A DNA stretch of 64,000 nucleotides from VAZQ01 sp963739175 (GTDB taxonomy: Bacteria; Pseudomonadota; Alphaproteobacteria; Rhizobiales; Xanthobacteraceae): the NCBI GenBank assembly GCA_963739175.1, contig CAVTZH010000001.1:186001-250000 (forward strand). The letters are read 5' to 3'. The notes under the pieces are model-generated. The model worked only from the letters and a program-made list of their open reading frames with translations, made no database searches and was not told the origin of the DNA. Positions 8,421 to 15,814 of the stretch are shown here, in pieces. Made by a program: the position numbers and the translations under genes. Each line of letters begins with the position of its first letter. Position 1 is the stretch's first letter.

Positions 8421-9428
8421 CTATTTCGGCGCGAGGCCGGTCGCCTTGGCGAGCTCGACCGCGATCTTCGCTTCCTGCGCAATCCGCGCGTCGAACGCCT
8501 CCGGCGTCATGATCAAGGGTTCGACGCCGAGCTTGCCGAACCGCTCCTTCATGACGGGCGTCTGCAAGCCTTTGAGCGTGACCTCGTGGATGCGCGCGAC
8601 CACATTGCGCGGCGTCTGCTTGGGCACGAACAGGCTCGAGTAGAAGTCGAAGTCGGAATTCGGGAATCCGGCCTCGGTCGTCGTCGGCACGTTGGGCAGC
8701 GCAGCAACGCGCTTGATGCTGCTGACCGCCAGCGGAATAAGCTGCCCGTTCTGGATGAGCTGCACGGCCGGCGGCAGCGGCGAGAAATAGACGTCGACGC
8801 GGCCGGCCAGCACTTCAGTGAGCGCCTCCGGCGCCCCCTTGAACGGAACGACCTGACCGGTGAAGCCCGCCGCGACGCGCAACCGCTCCATGGTCAGGTG
8901 CGGCGGCGTACCAAGGCCGGCGGCCGCATAATTGAGCTGGCCGGGTTTGGCCTTGGCGTAAGCCACGAGCTCCTGCAGCGTCTTGATCTTCTTCTCGGGC
9001 GAGATCACCAGCACCATCGGCACGGCGGCGAGCGGTGTTACTCCCGCAAAGTCCTTGACCGGATCGTAGGGTACGTTGGCCTGGATCGCCGGCGTGGTTA
9101 CGAAGCCATTGGAGTGGACGAGCATGGTGTAACCGTCGGGATCGGACTTCCCGACCGAAGCGGTGCCGGTGGTGGTGCCGCCGCCGGGCCTGTTCTCGAT
9201 GATGAAAGTCTGGCCGGTCTGCTGCTGCACCTGCTCGAACACCGCGCGCGGAACGAGATCGGTGGCGCTGCCGGCCGCGAACGGGACGATGATCCGCACG
9301 GTCTTGGTGGGCCACGTTTGCGCGGCGGCCTGGCCTGTCGGAATGACTGCCAACACCGCGCCGACGACCACCGATCCGGCAGCCACCCACGCCGCGCCAC
9401 AGGCGCGCAGCATCGTCACGCTTCTCAT
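8421..9428 (-). CDS. Bug/TctC-family tripartite tricarboxylate solute-binding protein
   Basis: A 335-residue periplasmic binding protein of the Bug (TctC) family. A signal peptide covers about residues 1-36 (ending QAAA) and is followed by the family start TWPTKTVRIIVPFAAGSATD and the second hallmark IENRPGGGTTTGTASVGKSDPDG. Such proteins bind carboxylates. The ATG at 9428 follows GAGGGAGAA. No TctA or TctB membrane subunit is encoded in the window, so this is an orphan receptor. The dehalogenase gene follows it directly. Confidence 0.92.
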   Translation of the reverse strand: MRSVTMLRACGAAWVAAGSVVVGAVLAVIPTGQAAAQTWPTKTVRIIVPFAAGSATDLVPRAVFEQVQQQTGQTFIIENRPGGGTTTGTASVGKSDPDGYTMLVHSNGFVTTPAIQANVPYDPVKDFAGVTPLAAVPMVLVISPEKKIKTLQELVAYAKAKPGQLNYAAAGLGTPPHLTMERLRVAAGFTGQVVPFKGAPEALTEVLAGRVDVYFSPLPPAVQLIQNGQLIPLAVSSIKRVAALPNVPTTTEAGFPNSDFDFYSSLFVPKQTPRNVVARIHEVTLKGLQTPVMKERFGKLGVEPLIMTPEAFDARIAQEAKIAVELAKATGLAPK

Positions 9429-9573
9429 GAATTTCTCCCTCGCCGGTCCGCTTACTACGCCCCGGCAACGGAGCCACCCGGACGGAGGGTAAAGTCTAGA
9501 GCATGGTCCCGAAAACGCCAGCCCCGGACCTGGTCCGGGGCTGCAACGGGTTTCAAACAAGATCAGCCGACGA

Positions 9574-11229
9574 CTAGCGCGTCTCGACGATGAATTCGGT
9601 GTAGCGCCCGGTCTCGCGGCCGAGCCCCTCGTCGGTGATGATCAGCGACGAGCCCGGCGTCAGCAGCTCCGCGATGCGGTCGATCGCCGCCTGCGGGATG
9701 GTCACGCGATCGAGCGCCTCGGTGGCGTTCGAAGAGTCGCTGGTGACGACCGCGCCGCGAACGGTCTTGGTCCTTCGGGGCGGCTCTTGCTTGGCAGCGC
9801 CCTTCTTGGCCGCCGCCGCGGCGGCGGGCTGCCCGGCGGTCATCGGCATCGAGACCAGATTCCAGCGCATGCGCCCGCCGTCCACGACTTGGAGCGCGGT
9901 GAAGGTGTGGGTGCCGAGCGACTTGCCCGGGTTGGCGATCTCGATCGGCATGTCGAACACCGGCACGAAGGCATGGCGGACGAAGATCCGCTTCTCCTTG
10001 CCGCTGATGAAGACCGCGACCTGACCGTTCAGCTTCACCGGCTCGGCGGCGCGGGTGCGCAGCGGCGCCGGCCGGCTCGGTTCATTCGGACTGACCGCAG
10101 GCCGCTCAGGCTCGCTGGTCGCGGCGGCCGGGCTCGGCGCTGGCGCGGCGGCCGGTGTTGCAACGGTCGAGGTCGTGACCGGCTCGCTCACGGGCGCAGC
10201 CGGAACCGCCGGCGTGGTCGCAACCTCGGTGGTCGTGGCGGGCACAGCAATTGGGGCCGGCGCGGTGGCCGCGTCGATCGGTGCCGGCGCGGCCGTCGTC
10301 GTGACGTCGGTCGCGGCGCGCATCGCGGGAATGATCGCCGACGCTTCCGAACCGGTGGCGACCGCGCCTTGACGGCTGAACTTGTCGGCTTCGACCTCGG
10401 CAGTGGCGGCGACGCCCGGTGCGCCGGATGCGACGCCGGAATCGGTCGCGACGGTTTCCGCCTGCGCCAGACGAACCGGCCCCTGCCCGGTGGTCGCAAG
10501 CGACGAACGCAGACCTTCGGGCGCCACCGGCGCCTCGCTGGTCCGCTGCGTATCGATCGGCTTCGGCGCCGGGTTGAACAGCTTGGCGTGAGCGAATTCC
10601 TGCGGCGCCAGTTGGGGACGCGCCACCACCACCCGCATGCCCATGTTGCTGATGTTCCAGAGCCGCGACACGAAATCGGTGGGCATGCGAATGCAGCCGT
10701 GCGAGGCCGCGAAACCCGGCAGGTGCCCTTCATGCAGCGCAATGCCCGACCAGGTCAGGCGGTGCATGTAGAACATCGGCGCATTGCCGTAGAGATTGGA
10801 ACGGTGCCAGCGGTTCTTCTGGATGATGCTGAACACGCCGGTCGGCGTCGGATGGCTGGCAGTGCCGGTGGAGACTTTCGTCTCCGCCACGCGAACGCCG
10901 TTGCTATAGAGCACGGCGCGCTGCTCGTTGATCGATATCATCAACTGGAGCGGCCCCTTCGGCAGGTTCTCGCCGAACGGCTGCCGGATCGGCACGTCCT
11001 TTTTCGACTGCGCGGTCGGGCGATTGGCCTTGCGGGCCTTGGTATCGGGGCGGGATGGAATGTCTTGCTGGGGTCGGGTGAGCTGGCGGAAGAACTGCGC
11101 GTCGGCGAAATCGGTCTGACCGATCACGAACAACGCGGACACGCTGGCGAGTAACGCCACGCGCCATACGCCCGTCACCTGAATGCCACCCGACATGGTG
11201 CCGGGACGCTCCGCTTCCGACTCGACCAC
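9574..11229 (-). CDS. L,D-transpeptidase (ErfK/YkuD family) with Pro/Ala-rich C-terminal half
   Basis: A 551-residue exported protein. After a signal segment (about residues 20-45) comes a YkuD domain with the catalytic motif SHGCIRM (Cys near residue 178) and the supporting HEGHLPGF histidine. Such enzymes cross-link peptidoglycan or anchor proteins to it. Residues about 240-390 are Ala/Pro/Thr/Val-rich and probably disordered. A second part (about 400-470) resembles a further YkuD-like fold without an SHGC motif, so it is likely non-catalytic. The GTG start at 11229 has GGGAG six bases ahead; the ATG at 11196 is the alternative. Confidence 0.88.
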   Translation of the reverse strand: MVESEAERPGTMSGGIQVTGVWRVALLASVSALFVIGQTDFADAQFFRQLTRPQQDIPSRPDTKARKANRPTAQSKKDVPIRQPFGENLPKGPLQLMISINEQRAVLYSNGVRVAETKVSTGTASHPTPTGVFSIIQKNRWHRSNLYGNAPMFYMHRLTWSGIALHEGHLPGFAASHGCIRMPTDFVSRLWNISNMGMRVVVARPQLAPQEFAHAKLFNPAPKPIDTQRTSEAPVAPEGLRSSLATTGQGPVRLAQAETVATDSGVASGAPGVAATAEVEADKFSRQGAVATGSEASAIIPAMRAATDVTTTAAPAPIDAATAPAPIAVPATTTEVATTPAVPAAPVSEPVTTSTVATPAAAPAPSPAAATSEPERPAVSPNEPSRPAPLRTRAAEPVKLNGQVAVFISGKEKRIFVRHAFVPVFDMPIEIANPGKSLGTHTFTALQVVDGGRMRWNLVSMPMTAGQPAAAAAAKKGAAKQEPPRRTKTVRGAVVTSDSSNATEALDRVTIPQAAIDRIAELLTPGSSLIITDEGLGRETGRYTEFIVETR

Positions 11230-11479
11230 AGTAGTCTCCCAACGCCTCAGCGGGCTTTTTCGTTTCGCCCTGTCCGCCCTTGGTTACCTACGGTACACGA
11301 TAACCGTTGCTCGCGAGTAAAGTTCGATCAATTTACCGACACAGCACCGCGTTCGTCCACGTCCAACTGGCGGTTTGGTAAGGGAAAATTTAGTCGCGTG
11401 GCGCCGCGGCCACGCGTTACCACTTCGAGAGCCTGAGTTACGGTAACCGGGGGCCACAGATGCGATCACCGGGTACGAA

Positions 11480-12385
11480 TCAGTCGAGTGCCCGGGTGGT
11501 ATCGTCGAACAGCTCGTCGACCGTGAACGGCCGCGGGATCAACTTCTGTTGAACCGCATAGGTAATGATCATCTCGAGCGCCGGCCGGCAGGCCTCGACC
11601 CCGACGGGGTGGAAGTCGATCTCGCCCGGCTTGGGCGGCGGCGCCGCCTGCTTCGACTGCTTGAGCATCCGGTAAACCTCCCGCACCAGCTCGGGCTTCG
11701 AGCGGGACAGGTTTTCGGTCACGCAAACCATGTGATTGAGCGGCACCACGCCGTGCTTGGCCCGCCAGCGCCCGGTCTCCGCGTCGGGATCGTCGATGAC
11801 ACTCTTGAGGCGCGGATCGCTCGGCAGCTCGGCGCCGAAGATGCCGGCGTCGAGCTCGCCGTCCTGCACCATCTTGAGCAAGGTCTTGCCGTCGCCGGCG
11901 CGCTCGACAAACGGCGGGTCGCGATATTCGCTCACATGGGCGTCTTCGAAGTTGACCCAGTTCACGCGATAGATGTCGACGCCGTAGTCGTTCTGCAGGT
12001 GGCCGCGCAGCCAGGTGCCGGTGGTCTGCGTGTAGGAGCGGACGCCGACGCGGCGTCCTTCGAGGTCCGACAGCGAGAGTTTCCCGCGCGCGGAATTGTA
12101 GAGCAGCGTGCCGTGCTGGAAGCGCCCGAGCATCACGCAGGGCATCAGCACCAGCGGCTTGCCGTGCGACTTCGCCTGCAGAAAGGTGACGATCGCCATC
12201 TCGCTGATGTCGTAGGCGGCCTTGCGCACCATTTCGGCGAACGCCTTGTACACCGGCGTGATCGGTGCAAACTCGAGCGCGACGCGGTCGGACGTGATCT
12301 CGTTGTTCTTCAGCGCCGCGGTGTGCGGATAGTCGCCAAGCGCGATGCGCAGCGTTTGCTGTGCGGCCATCTGGTGCACATTCAT
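11480..12385 (-). CDS. periplasmic-binding-fold protein related to 4,5-dihydroxyphthalate decarboxylase
   Basis: A 301-residue protein without a signal peptide, starting at the ATG at 12385. The opening (TLRIALGDYPHTAALK), a GRRVGVRSYTQTTGTWLRG segment and the YGVD...VNWVN pattern match the family that includes 4,5-dihydroxyphthalate decarboxylase and cytoplasmic ABC substrate-binding proteins of the NMT1/THI5 fold. It could be a decarboxylase or a binding protein; lack of an export signal favours an enzyme. It diverges from an ornithine-cyclodeaminase-like gene across a 108-bp promoter region. A relative is encoded at 46731-47723. Confidence 0.7.
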   Translation of the reverse strand: MNVHQMAAQQTLRIALGDYPHTAALKNNEITSDRVALEFAPITPVYKAFAEMVRKAAYDISEMAIVTFLQAKSHGKPLVLMPCVMLGRFQHGTLLYNSARGKLSLSDLEGRRVGVRSYTQTTGTWLRGHLQNDYGVDIYRVNWVNFEDAHVSEYRDPPFVERAGDGKTLLKMVQDGELDAGIFGAELPSDPRLKSVIDDPDAETGRWRAKHGVVPLNHMVCVTENLSRSKPELVREVYRMLKQSKQAAPPPKPGEIDFHPVGVEACRPALEMIITYAVQQKLIPRPFTVDELFDDTTRALD

Positions 12386-12493
12386 CGGCTTGCTTCCTCT
12401 TCCCGGGTCTGTCAGATCAAGTACCGTACCATAAGAAACGCCTGCACCATCGGTGCATCTCCAGCTTTGGCATACCAAGAAAACCGGCACACC
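12386..12493. promoter_or_regulatory. divergent promoter region
   Basis: This 108-bp gap separates the divergent starts at 12385 (minus) and 12494 (plus), so it must hold both promoters. It is more AT-rich than its flanks and contains the short inverted repeat TGCACCATCGGTGCA at 12449-12463, a possible operator. I see no EcfG or Pho consensus. Confidence 0.45.
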
Positions 12494-13567
12494 ATGACCT
12501 TGATCTTATCGAACGAGGATATCGACAAGCTGATCACGATGCCGGAGTGCATCGACGTGCTGGAAGAAGCCTATGTCGAGCTGGCGGAAGGCCGCGGCAT
12601 TACCCGCACCCGCTCCGACTGCATCACGCCGACGCAGATGCCCGACGCGGTCTACGGCCTCAAATCGATGGACGGCGTGTGCCCGAAGCTCGGCGTCGGC
12701 GCGATCCGCATCAACTCGGACATCGTGCGGTTTCCCAAGCGCGGCAACACGGTGGTGCGCGAGAAGGTCCCCGCCGCGCCCGGCAACCGCTGGGTCGGCC
12801 TCGTGCTGCTGTTCTCGGTCGACAACGGCGAGCCGCTCGCGATCATGCCGGACGGCGTGATGCAGCGCATGCGCGTCGGCGCCACCAACGGGCTCGGCAT
12901 CAAGTACCTCGCGCGCAAGAACGCCGAGACGGTCGGCATCCTCGGCTCCGGCTGGCAGGCCGGCTCGCAGCTGATGGCGGCGTGCGCCGTGCGCAACATC
13001 AAGCAGATCCGCTGCTTCAGCCCGACCCGCGAGAACCGGGAGAAATTCGCGGCCGAGATGACCGACATGCTCGGCGTCGAGGTGCAAGCCGTCGAGCAGC
13101 CGGAAGACGCCATGAAGGGCGCCGACATCGCGATGTGCTCGTCGTCGAGCCTCGACAACATCTTCTTCGCGCCGTGGGTCGAGACCGGCATGCACATGAC
13201 GTCGATCAAGCGGCCGGAGATCGAGATGGCGGCGCTGCGCCGCGCCGATCGCATCGTCATCCACAACAACGCCGAGAAGCCGATCCACGTGATGACGCGC
13301 GACCTCGCGCACGCCGAGAACGCCAAGGATTCAGGCTGGAATTCGGTCGGCGATCTCGACTTCGCCAAGCTTCCGACCCTGCCGGACCTGATCGTCGGCC
13401 GCGCGCAAGGCCGCCAGTCGGACCGCGAGATCACCTGCTTTTTGAACAATATCGGGCTTGGCTACCAGTTCGCCGCGGTCGGCGCCGTGGTGATCAAGAA
13501 GGCCAAGGACGGCGGCGTCGGCCACGAGCTGCCGACCGACTGGTTCACCGAGAACGTGCACCCGTAG
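12494..13567 (+). CDS. ornithine cyclodeaminase / mu-crystallin family protein
   Basis: A 357-residue NAD(P)-dependent protein. The N-terminal substrate half (ILSNEDIDKLITMPECIDVLEEAY) and the Rossmann GILGSGWQAGSQLMA near residue 152 are typical. Family members act on ornithine, alanine, imino acids or opine-like substrates. This one is longer than canonical ornithine cyclodeaminases, with an insertion around ATNGLGIKYLARKNAETV and a long C-terminal tail, so a general amino-acid or imino-acid dehydrogenase role is more cautious. The frame is open far upstream, but the ATG at 12494 lies at the normal domain start and opposite the divergent gene. Confidence 0.85.
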   Translation: MTLILSNEDIDKLITMPECIDVLEEAYVELAEGRGITRTRSDCITPTQMPDAVYGLKSMDGVCPKLGVGAIRINSDIVRFPKRGNTVVREKVPAAPGNRWVGLVLLFSVDNGEPLAIMPDGVMQRMRVGATNGLGIKYLARKNAETVGILGSGWQAGSQLMAACAVRNIKQIRCFSPTRENREKFAAEMTDMLGVEVQAVEQPEDAMKGADIAMCSSSSLDNIFFAPWVETGMHMTSIKRPEIEMAALRRADRIVIHNNAEKPIHVMTRDLAHAENAKDSGWNSVGDLDFAKLPTLPDLIVGRAQGRQSDREITCFLNNIGLGYQFAAVGAVVIKKAKDGGVGHELPTDWFTENVHP

Positions 13568-13571
13568 TCGC

Positions 13572-13769
13572 CTAGTCGCGCTTTTTGGAAGCCGCGATCA
13601 GTTCGGCAACACGGCGCTGAACGTTCTCATCACGAAAAACGTCATCAAGATCTCGCGGGCCTGCAGCGGACGGGTCATGCACGATGACGTCTGGCTGCTT
13701 GCCAGACGAGGTTGCGCGCCGCCGCCTTCGAGCGATGGCGGTCAACAGTTTCTGAACTTTCTGCCACAT
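13572..13769 (-). CDS. small hypothetical protein, 65 aa
   Basis: A 65-residue, highly basic then acidic peptide (Arg-rich near residues 15-20; ends in KKRD). I do not recognise a family. The open frame ends 4 bases after the ornithine-cyclodeaminase-like gene, tail to tail. Its upstream region is a 14-bp triplicated repeat, so either a promoter lies within the repeat or the gene is read from further upstream. Coding status is plausible but not proved. Confidence 0.45.
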   Translation of the reverse strand: MWQKVQKLLTAIARRRRRATSSGKQPDVIVHDPSAAGPRDLDDVFRDENVQRRVAELIAASKKRD

Positions 13770-13810
13770 TTGCTTGTCTTGATTTGCTTGTCTTGATTTG
13801 CTTGTCCTGG
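13769..13810. repeat. three tandem copies of a 14-bp unit
   Basis: The unit TTTGCTTGTCTTGA occurs at 13769-13782 and 13783-13796, with a third copy differing at the end (TTTGCTTGTCCTGG) at 13797-13810. It sits directly in front of the 65-aa gene and could vary in copy number by slippage. Confidence 0.9.
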
Positions 13811-13852
13811 GTCTTGATCAGCAGGCAGCGGCGCTGGCTATGAAGAAGCGCG

Positions 13853-14368
13853 TTAGCCTGCCTGCTTAAGCCCGCGGCCGCGCCGGCGCTCGAGATGATC
13901 GAGCGTCTCCTGCGCGCGCTTGCGGTAGCTCTCGTGCAACCGTTCGAGGTCCTCTTCCGACAGGTCTTCCGCGGTCGCCATGTGGTTCTTGGCGCCGTGC
14001 ATCGCGATGATCAACTCGGAAAGCTTGAGCTGCAGCGCCATCGTATCCCGGTTCTGGGTGTTTTGGATCAGGAACACCATCAGGAACGTGATGATCGTGG
14101 TCGAGGTGTTGATCACGAGCTGCCAGGTGTCGCTGAACCCGAAGAACGGTCCACTCACGGCCCACGCCAGCACCACGGCAACGGCGATGAGAAACGTCAG
14201 CGGCTTGCCGGCGAGATGAGCCGTGCGGCTGGCGGCCTGGGAGAAAAGCGCCGCGGGGCCGTTACAATTTTTTTTCGATCCGTCGGTTTTGGCATCGGCG
14301 GCGAGATGCTGACGCGCCACCGATGGTCTCGCGGCTATCGCTGCCTTTTGGTTGGCCCGTTTCGCCAT
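13853..14368 (-). CDS. low-affinity iron permease family small membrane protein
   Basis: A 171-residue protein matching the low affinity iron permease family (Pfam Iron_permease). It has two membrane helices (about residues 58-76 and 85-103) around the motif SGPFFGFSDTWQLVINTSTTIITFLMVFLIQNTQNRD (conserved segment near 72-107), then a charged helical tail LKLSELI...LEERR-type. Iron transport has not been shown for most bacterial members. Upstream on the minus strand, GGAAC at 14431-14427 is followed 17 bases later by CATT at 14409-14406, one base off the EcfG -10, so weak stress control is possible. It diverges from the DUF1328 gene. Confidence 0.8.
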   Translation of the reverse strand: MAKRANQKAAIAARPSVARQHLAADAKTDGSKKNCNGPAALFSQAASRTAHLAGKPLTFLIAVAVVLAWAVSGPFFGFSDTWQLVINTSTTIITFLMVFLIQNTQNRDTMALQLKLSELIIAMHGAKNHMATAEDLSEEDLERLHESYRKRAQETLDHLERRRGRGLKQAG

Positions 14369-14451
14369 GTCGCTCTGGCCCGAACTGCTTGGTTAGCACC
14401 CGGTCAATGCGCCGCTGAATTGAACGGTTCCCCCGGCTGCCACAGCCAAAT

Positions 14452-14477
14452 GGAACTAATTTTCCCACCCACGCGTT
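14452..14477 (+). promoter_or_regulatory. EcfG-type promoter for the DUF1328 gene
   Basis: GGAAC at 14452-14456, a 17-base spacer and CGTT (followed by TT) at 14474-14477 match the general-stress sigma factor consensus. The start codon of the next gene is 49 bases downstream. Confidence 0.88.
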
Positions 14478-14525
14478 TTATTGGTGACGCGGCTGTGGCC
14501 GCAACGACCTTGAGGAGCATTCATC

Positions 14526-14705
14526 ATGCTTGGTTGGGCTTTGACATTTCTGATCGTCGCGCTGATCGCGGCGGTGCTCGGATTTGGCGGCATCGCGGGT
14601 TTCGCCGTCGAGATCGCCAAGATCATCTTCTTCGTGGCGATCATCCTGTTCGTCATCTCGGCGGTCGTCGGGCTGGTGCGCGGCCGGTCGCCGACCATGC
14701 CGTAG
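14526..14705 (+). CDS. DUF1328 (UPF0391, YtjA-like) membrane peptide
   Basis: A 59-residue, nearly all-hydrophobic protein with two membrane helices (about residues 3-22 and 29-50) and a short basic tail RGRSP. The sequence (MLGWALTFLIVALIAAVLGF...) is characteristic of the DUF1328/UPF0391 family, whose function is unknown but which is often stress-induced. A GAGGAG ribosome site lies 7-8 bases ahead of the ATG. It has its own EcfG promoter and ends in a strong terminator, so it is a monocistronic general-stress gene. Confidence 0.93.
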   Translation: MLGWALTFLIVALIAAVLGFGGIAGFAVEIAKIIFFVAIILFVISAVVGLVRGRSPTMP

Positions 14706-14727
14706 CCGATATCAACCGCTGTTAACG

Positions 14728-14759
14728 AAAAAGCCCGGCGAAATGCCGGGCTTTTTTTT
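14728..14759. terminator. intrinsic terminator between the DUF1328 gene and ecfG
   Basis: A 12-bp stem (AAAAAGCCCGGC with GCCGGGCTTTTT) and a 5-base loop are followed by T8 on the plus strand. On the minus strand it ends in T5, so it probably serves the converging ecfG transcript as well. Confidence 0.93.
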
Positions 14760-14778
14760 ATGAAGAGGACGGTGAGCG

Positions 14779-15330
14779 TCAGCGCCGGCCACCGGCCGAC
14801 AGCACCGCGCGTGTCGACTGGTCCGGGCCGAAATCGTCGGCACTGTCGATCGCGAGCAGCTCCGACAGACGGGTGCGCGCACGATTGACACGGCTCTTGA
14901 TGGTGCCCACCGCGCAGGCGCAAATCCCGGCCGCCTCTTCGTAAGAGAAGCCGGAGGCGCCGACCAGGATGAGCGCTTCGCGCTGGTCGGGCGGCAGTTG
15001 CGACAGCGCCTTGCGGAATTCCTCGAACTCGATGCGGCCATGCTGCTCCGGATGCGAGGTGAGCGTGTCCGCGTAGCTGCCATCGGAGTCTTCGACTTCG
15101 CGCCGGCGCTTGCGGTACTCGGAGCGGAACAGGTTGCGCAGGATCGTGAACAGCCAAGCTGACATGTTGGTGCCCGCCTGGAATGAATCGATGTTCGCCA
15201 TCGCTCGCAGCAACGTCTCCTGCACCAAATCATCTGCGCGGTCGACATTGCCGCTCAGCGATATGGCAAAGGCTCGCAGACTCGGCACGGCCGAGAGCAT
15301 CGCTTCGCGCACTGACGGTTCGAGAGTCAT
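14779..15330 (-). CDS. ecfG: general stress response sigma factor EcfG
   Basis: A 183-residue ECF sigma factor with region 2 (LSGNVDRADDLVQETLLRAM...WLFTILRNLFRSEYRKRRRE, about residues 24-78) and region 4 (LSQLPPDQREALILVGASGFSYEEAAGICACAVGTIKSRVNRART, conserved part about 110-155), with no extra C-terminal domain. This is the EcfG type that directs RNA polymerase to GGAAC-N16/17-CGTT promoters. The ATG overlaps the nepR stop by one base, so sigma factor and anti-sigma factor are coupled. Six promoters of this type (one with a variant -10) occur within 4 kb, including one driving its own operon. Confidence 0.95.
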   Translation of the reverse strand: MTLEPSVREAMLSAVPSLRAFAISLSGNVDRADDLVQETLLRAMANIDSFQAGTNMSAWLFTILRNLFRSEYRKRRREVEDSDGSYADTLTSHPEQHGRIEFEEFRKALSQLPPDQREALILVGASGFSYEEAAGICACAVGTIKSRVNRARTRLSELLAIDSADDFGPDQSTRAVLSAGGRR

Positions 15331-15659
15331 TAGCTCGATCCCTTGTCCTTGCGTTCGTCGTATTGCTGCAGAAGTTCTGCAAATCGGTCCGGCACGCCTT
15401 CTTTGACGACGTCGTCAAAATAGGCCTGGAGGGTTTTGCCGAGCTTGGTCTGGACATCCCGCCCAAGTCGTCCGCGGCGCTTACTGCGGGTCTGTAGATC
15501 ATTTTGCATCATGGGCCTTGGCCTTAGCGGCACCTGTTCTGCCGACCCGACAACCTGCGGCCTTTGCCCCATTCCGCGCTGAGCGCCATTGTCGGAGGTC
15601 GATCCCGCCGCACCCTGGCTCTCGCCGGGACCGGTGGTAAGTGGTTTATTTTCCTTCAT
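15330..15659 (-). CDS. nepR: anti-sigma factor NepR
   Basis: A 109-residue protein with a variable, Gly/Gln-rich first half and the conserved NepR helices in the second (RDVQTKLGKTLQAYFDDVVKEGVPDRFAELLQQYD region, residues about 65-100). NepR holds EcfG inactive until phosphorylated PhyR displaces it. The ATG at 15659 has GGGGAAAG at suitable distance; a GTG five codons upstream with GGAGGT only three bases ahead is the alternative. It is first in the nepR-ecfG operon behind an EcfG promoter. Confidence 0.93.
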   Translation of the reverse strand: MKENKPLTTGPGESQGAAGSTSDNGAQRGMGQRPQVVGSAEQVPLRPRPMMQNDLQTRSKRRGRLGRDVQTKLGKTLQAYFDDVVKEGVPDRFAELLQQYDERKDKGSS

Positions 15660-15714
15660 AATTTCTTTCCCCACAGCACCTCCGTGAGGCCCCTCCCGGT
15701 GTTCATCGGAACAT

Positions 15715-15739
15715 AACGCAAGTGTCGGGAGATCGTTCC
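15715..15739 (-). promoter_or_regulatory. EcfG-type promoter for nepR-ecfG
   Basis: On the minus strand GGAAC (15739-15735), a 16-base spacer and CGTT (15718-15715) match the EcfG consensus exactly. It lies about 55 bases upstream of the nepR ATG and makes the operon autoregulated. Confidence 0.92.
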
Positions 15740-15748
15740 GGGGTCTAT

Positions 15749-15773
15749 GGAACTTTTTTTGCCGGGGGTCGTT
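15749..15773 (+). promoter_or_regulatory. EcfG-type promoter for phyR
   Basis: GGAAC (15749-15753), a 16-base spacer starting with T7, and CGTT (15770-15773). It is 41 bases upstream of the phyR ATG and only 9 bases from the divergent nepR -35 element. Confidence 0.92.
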
Positions 15774-15814
15774 GGAGGGGGTAGTTTGGATGGACCTGAC
15801 GGGAGGGAGACACC

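Noticed and set aside
11395..11416. Hairpin CGCGTGGC / GCCACGCG in the gap before the L,D-transpeptidase gene as a terminator or sRNA
   Set aside because: The stem is only 8 bp, no adequate T-run follows on either strand, and no promoter consensus is linked to it.
11549..12493. Upstream extension that would fuse 315 residues to the ornithine-cyclodeaminase-like protein
   Set aside because: The extension is antisense to the 11480-12385 gene and has shadow-frame composition; the conserved N-terminus starts at 12494.
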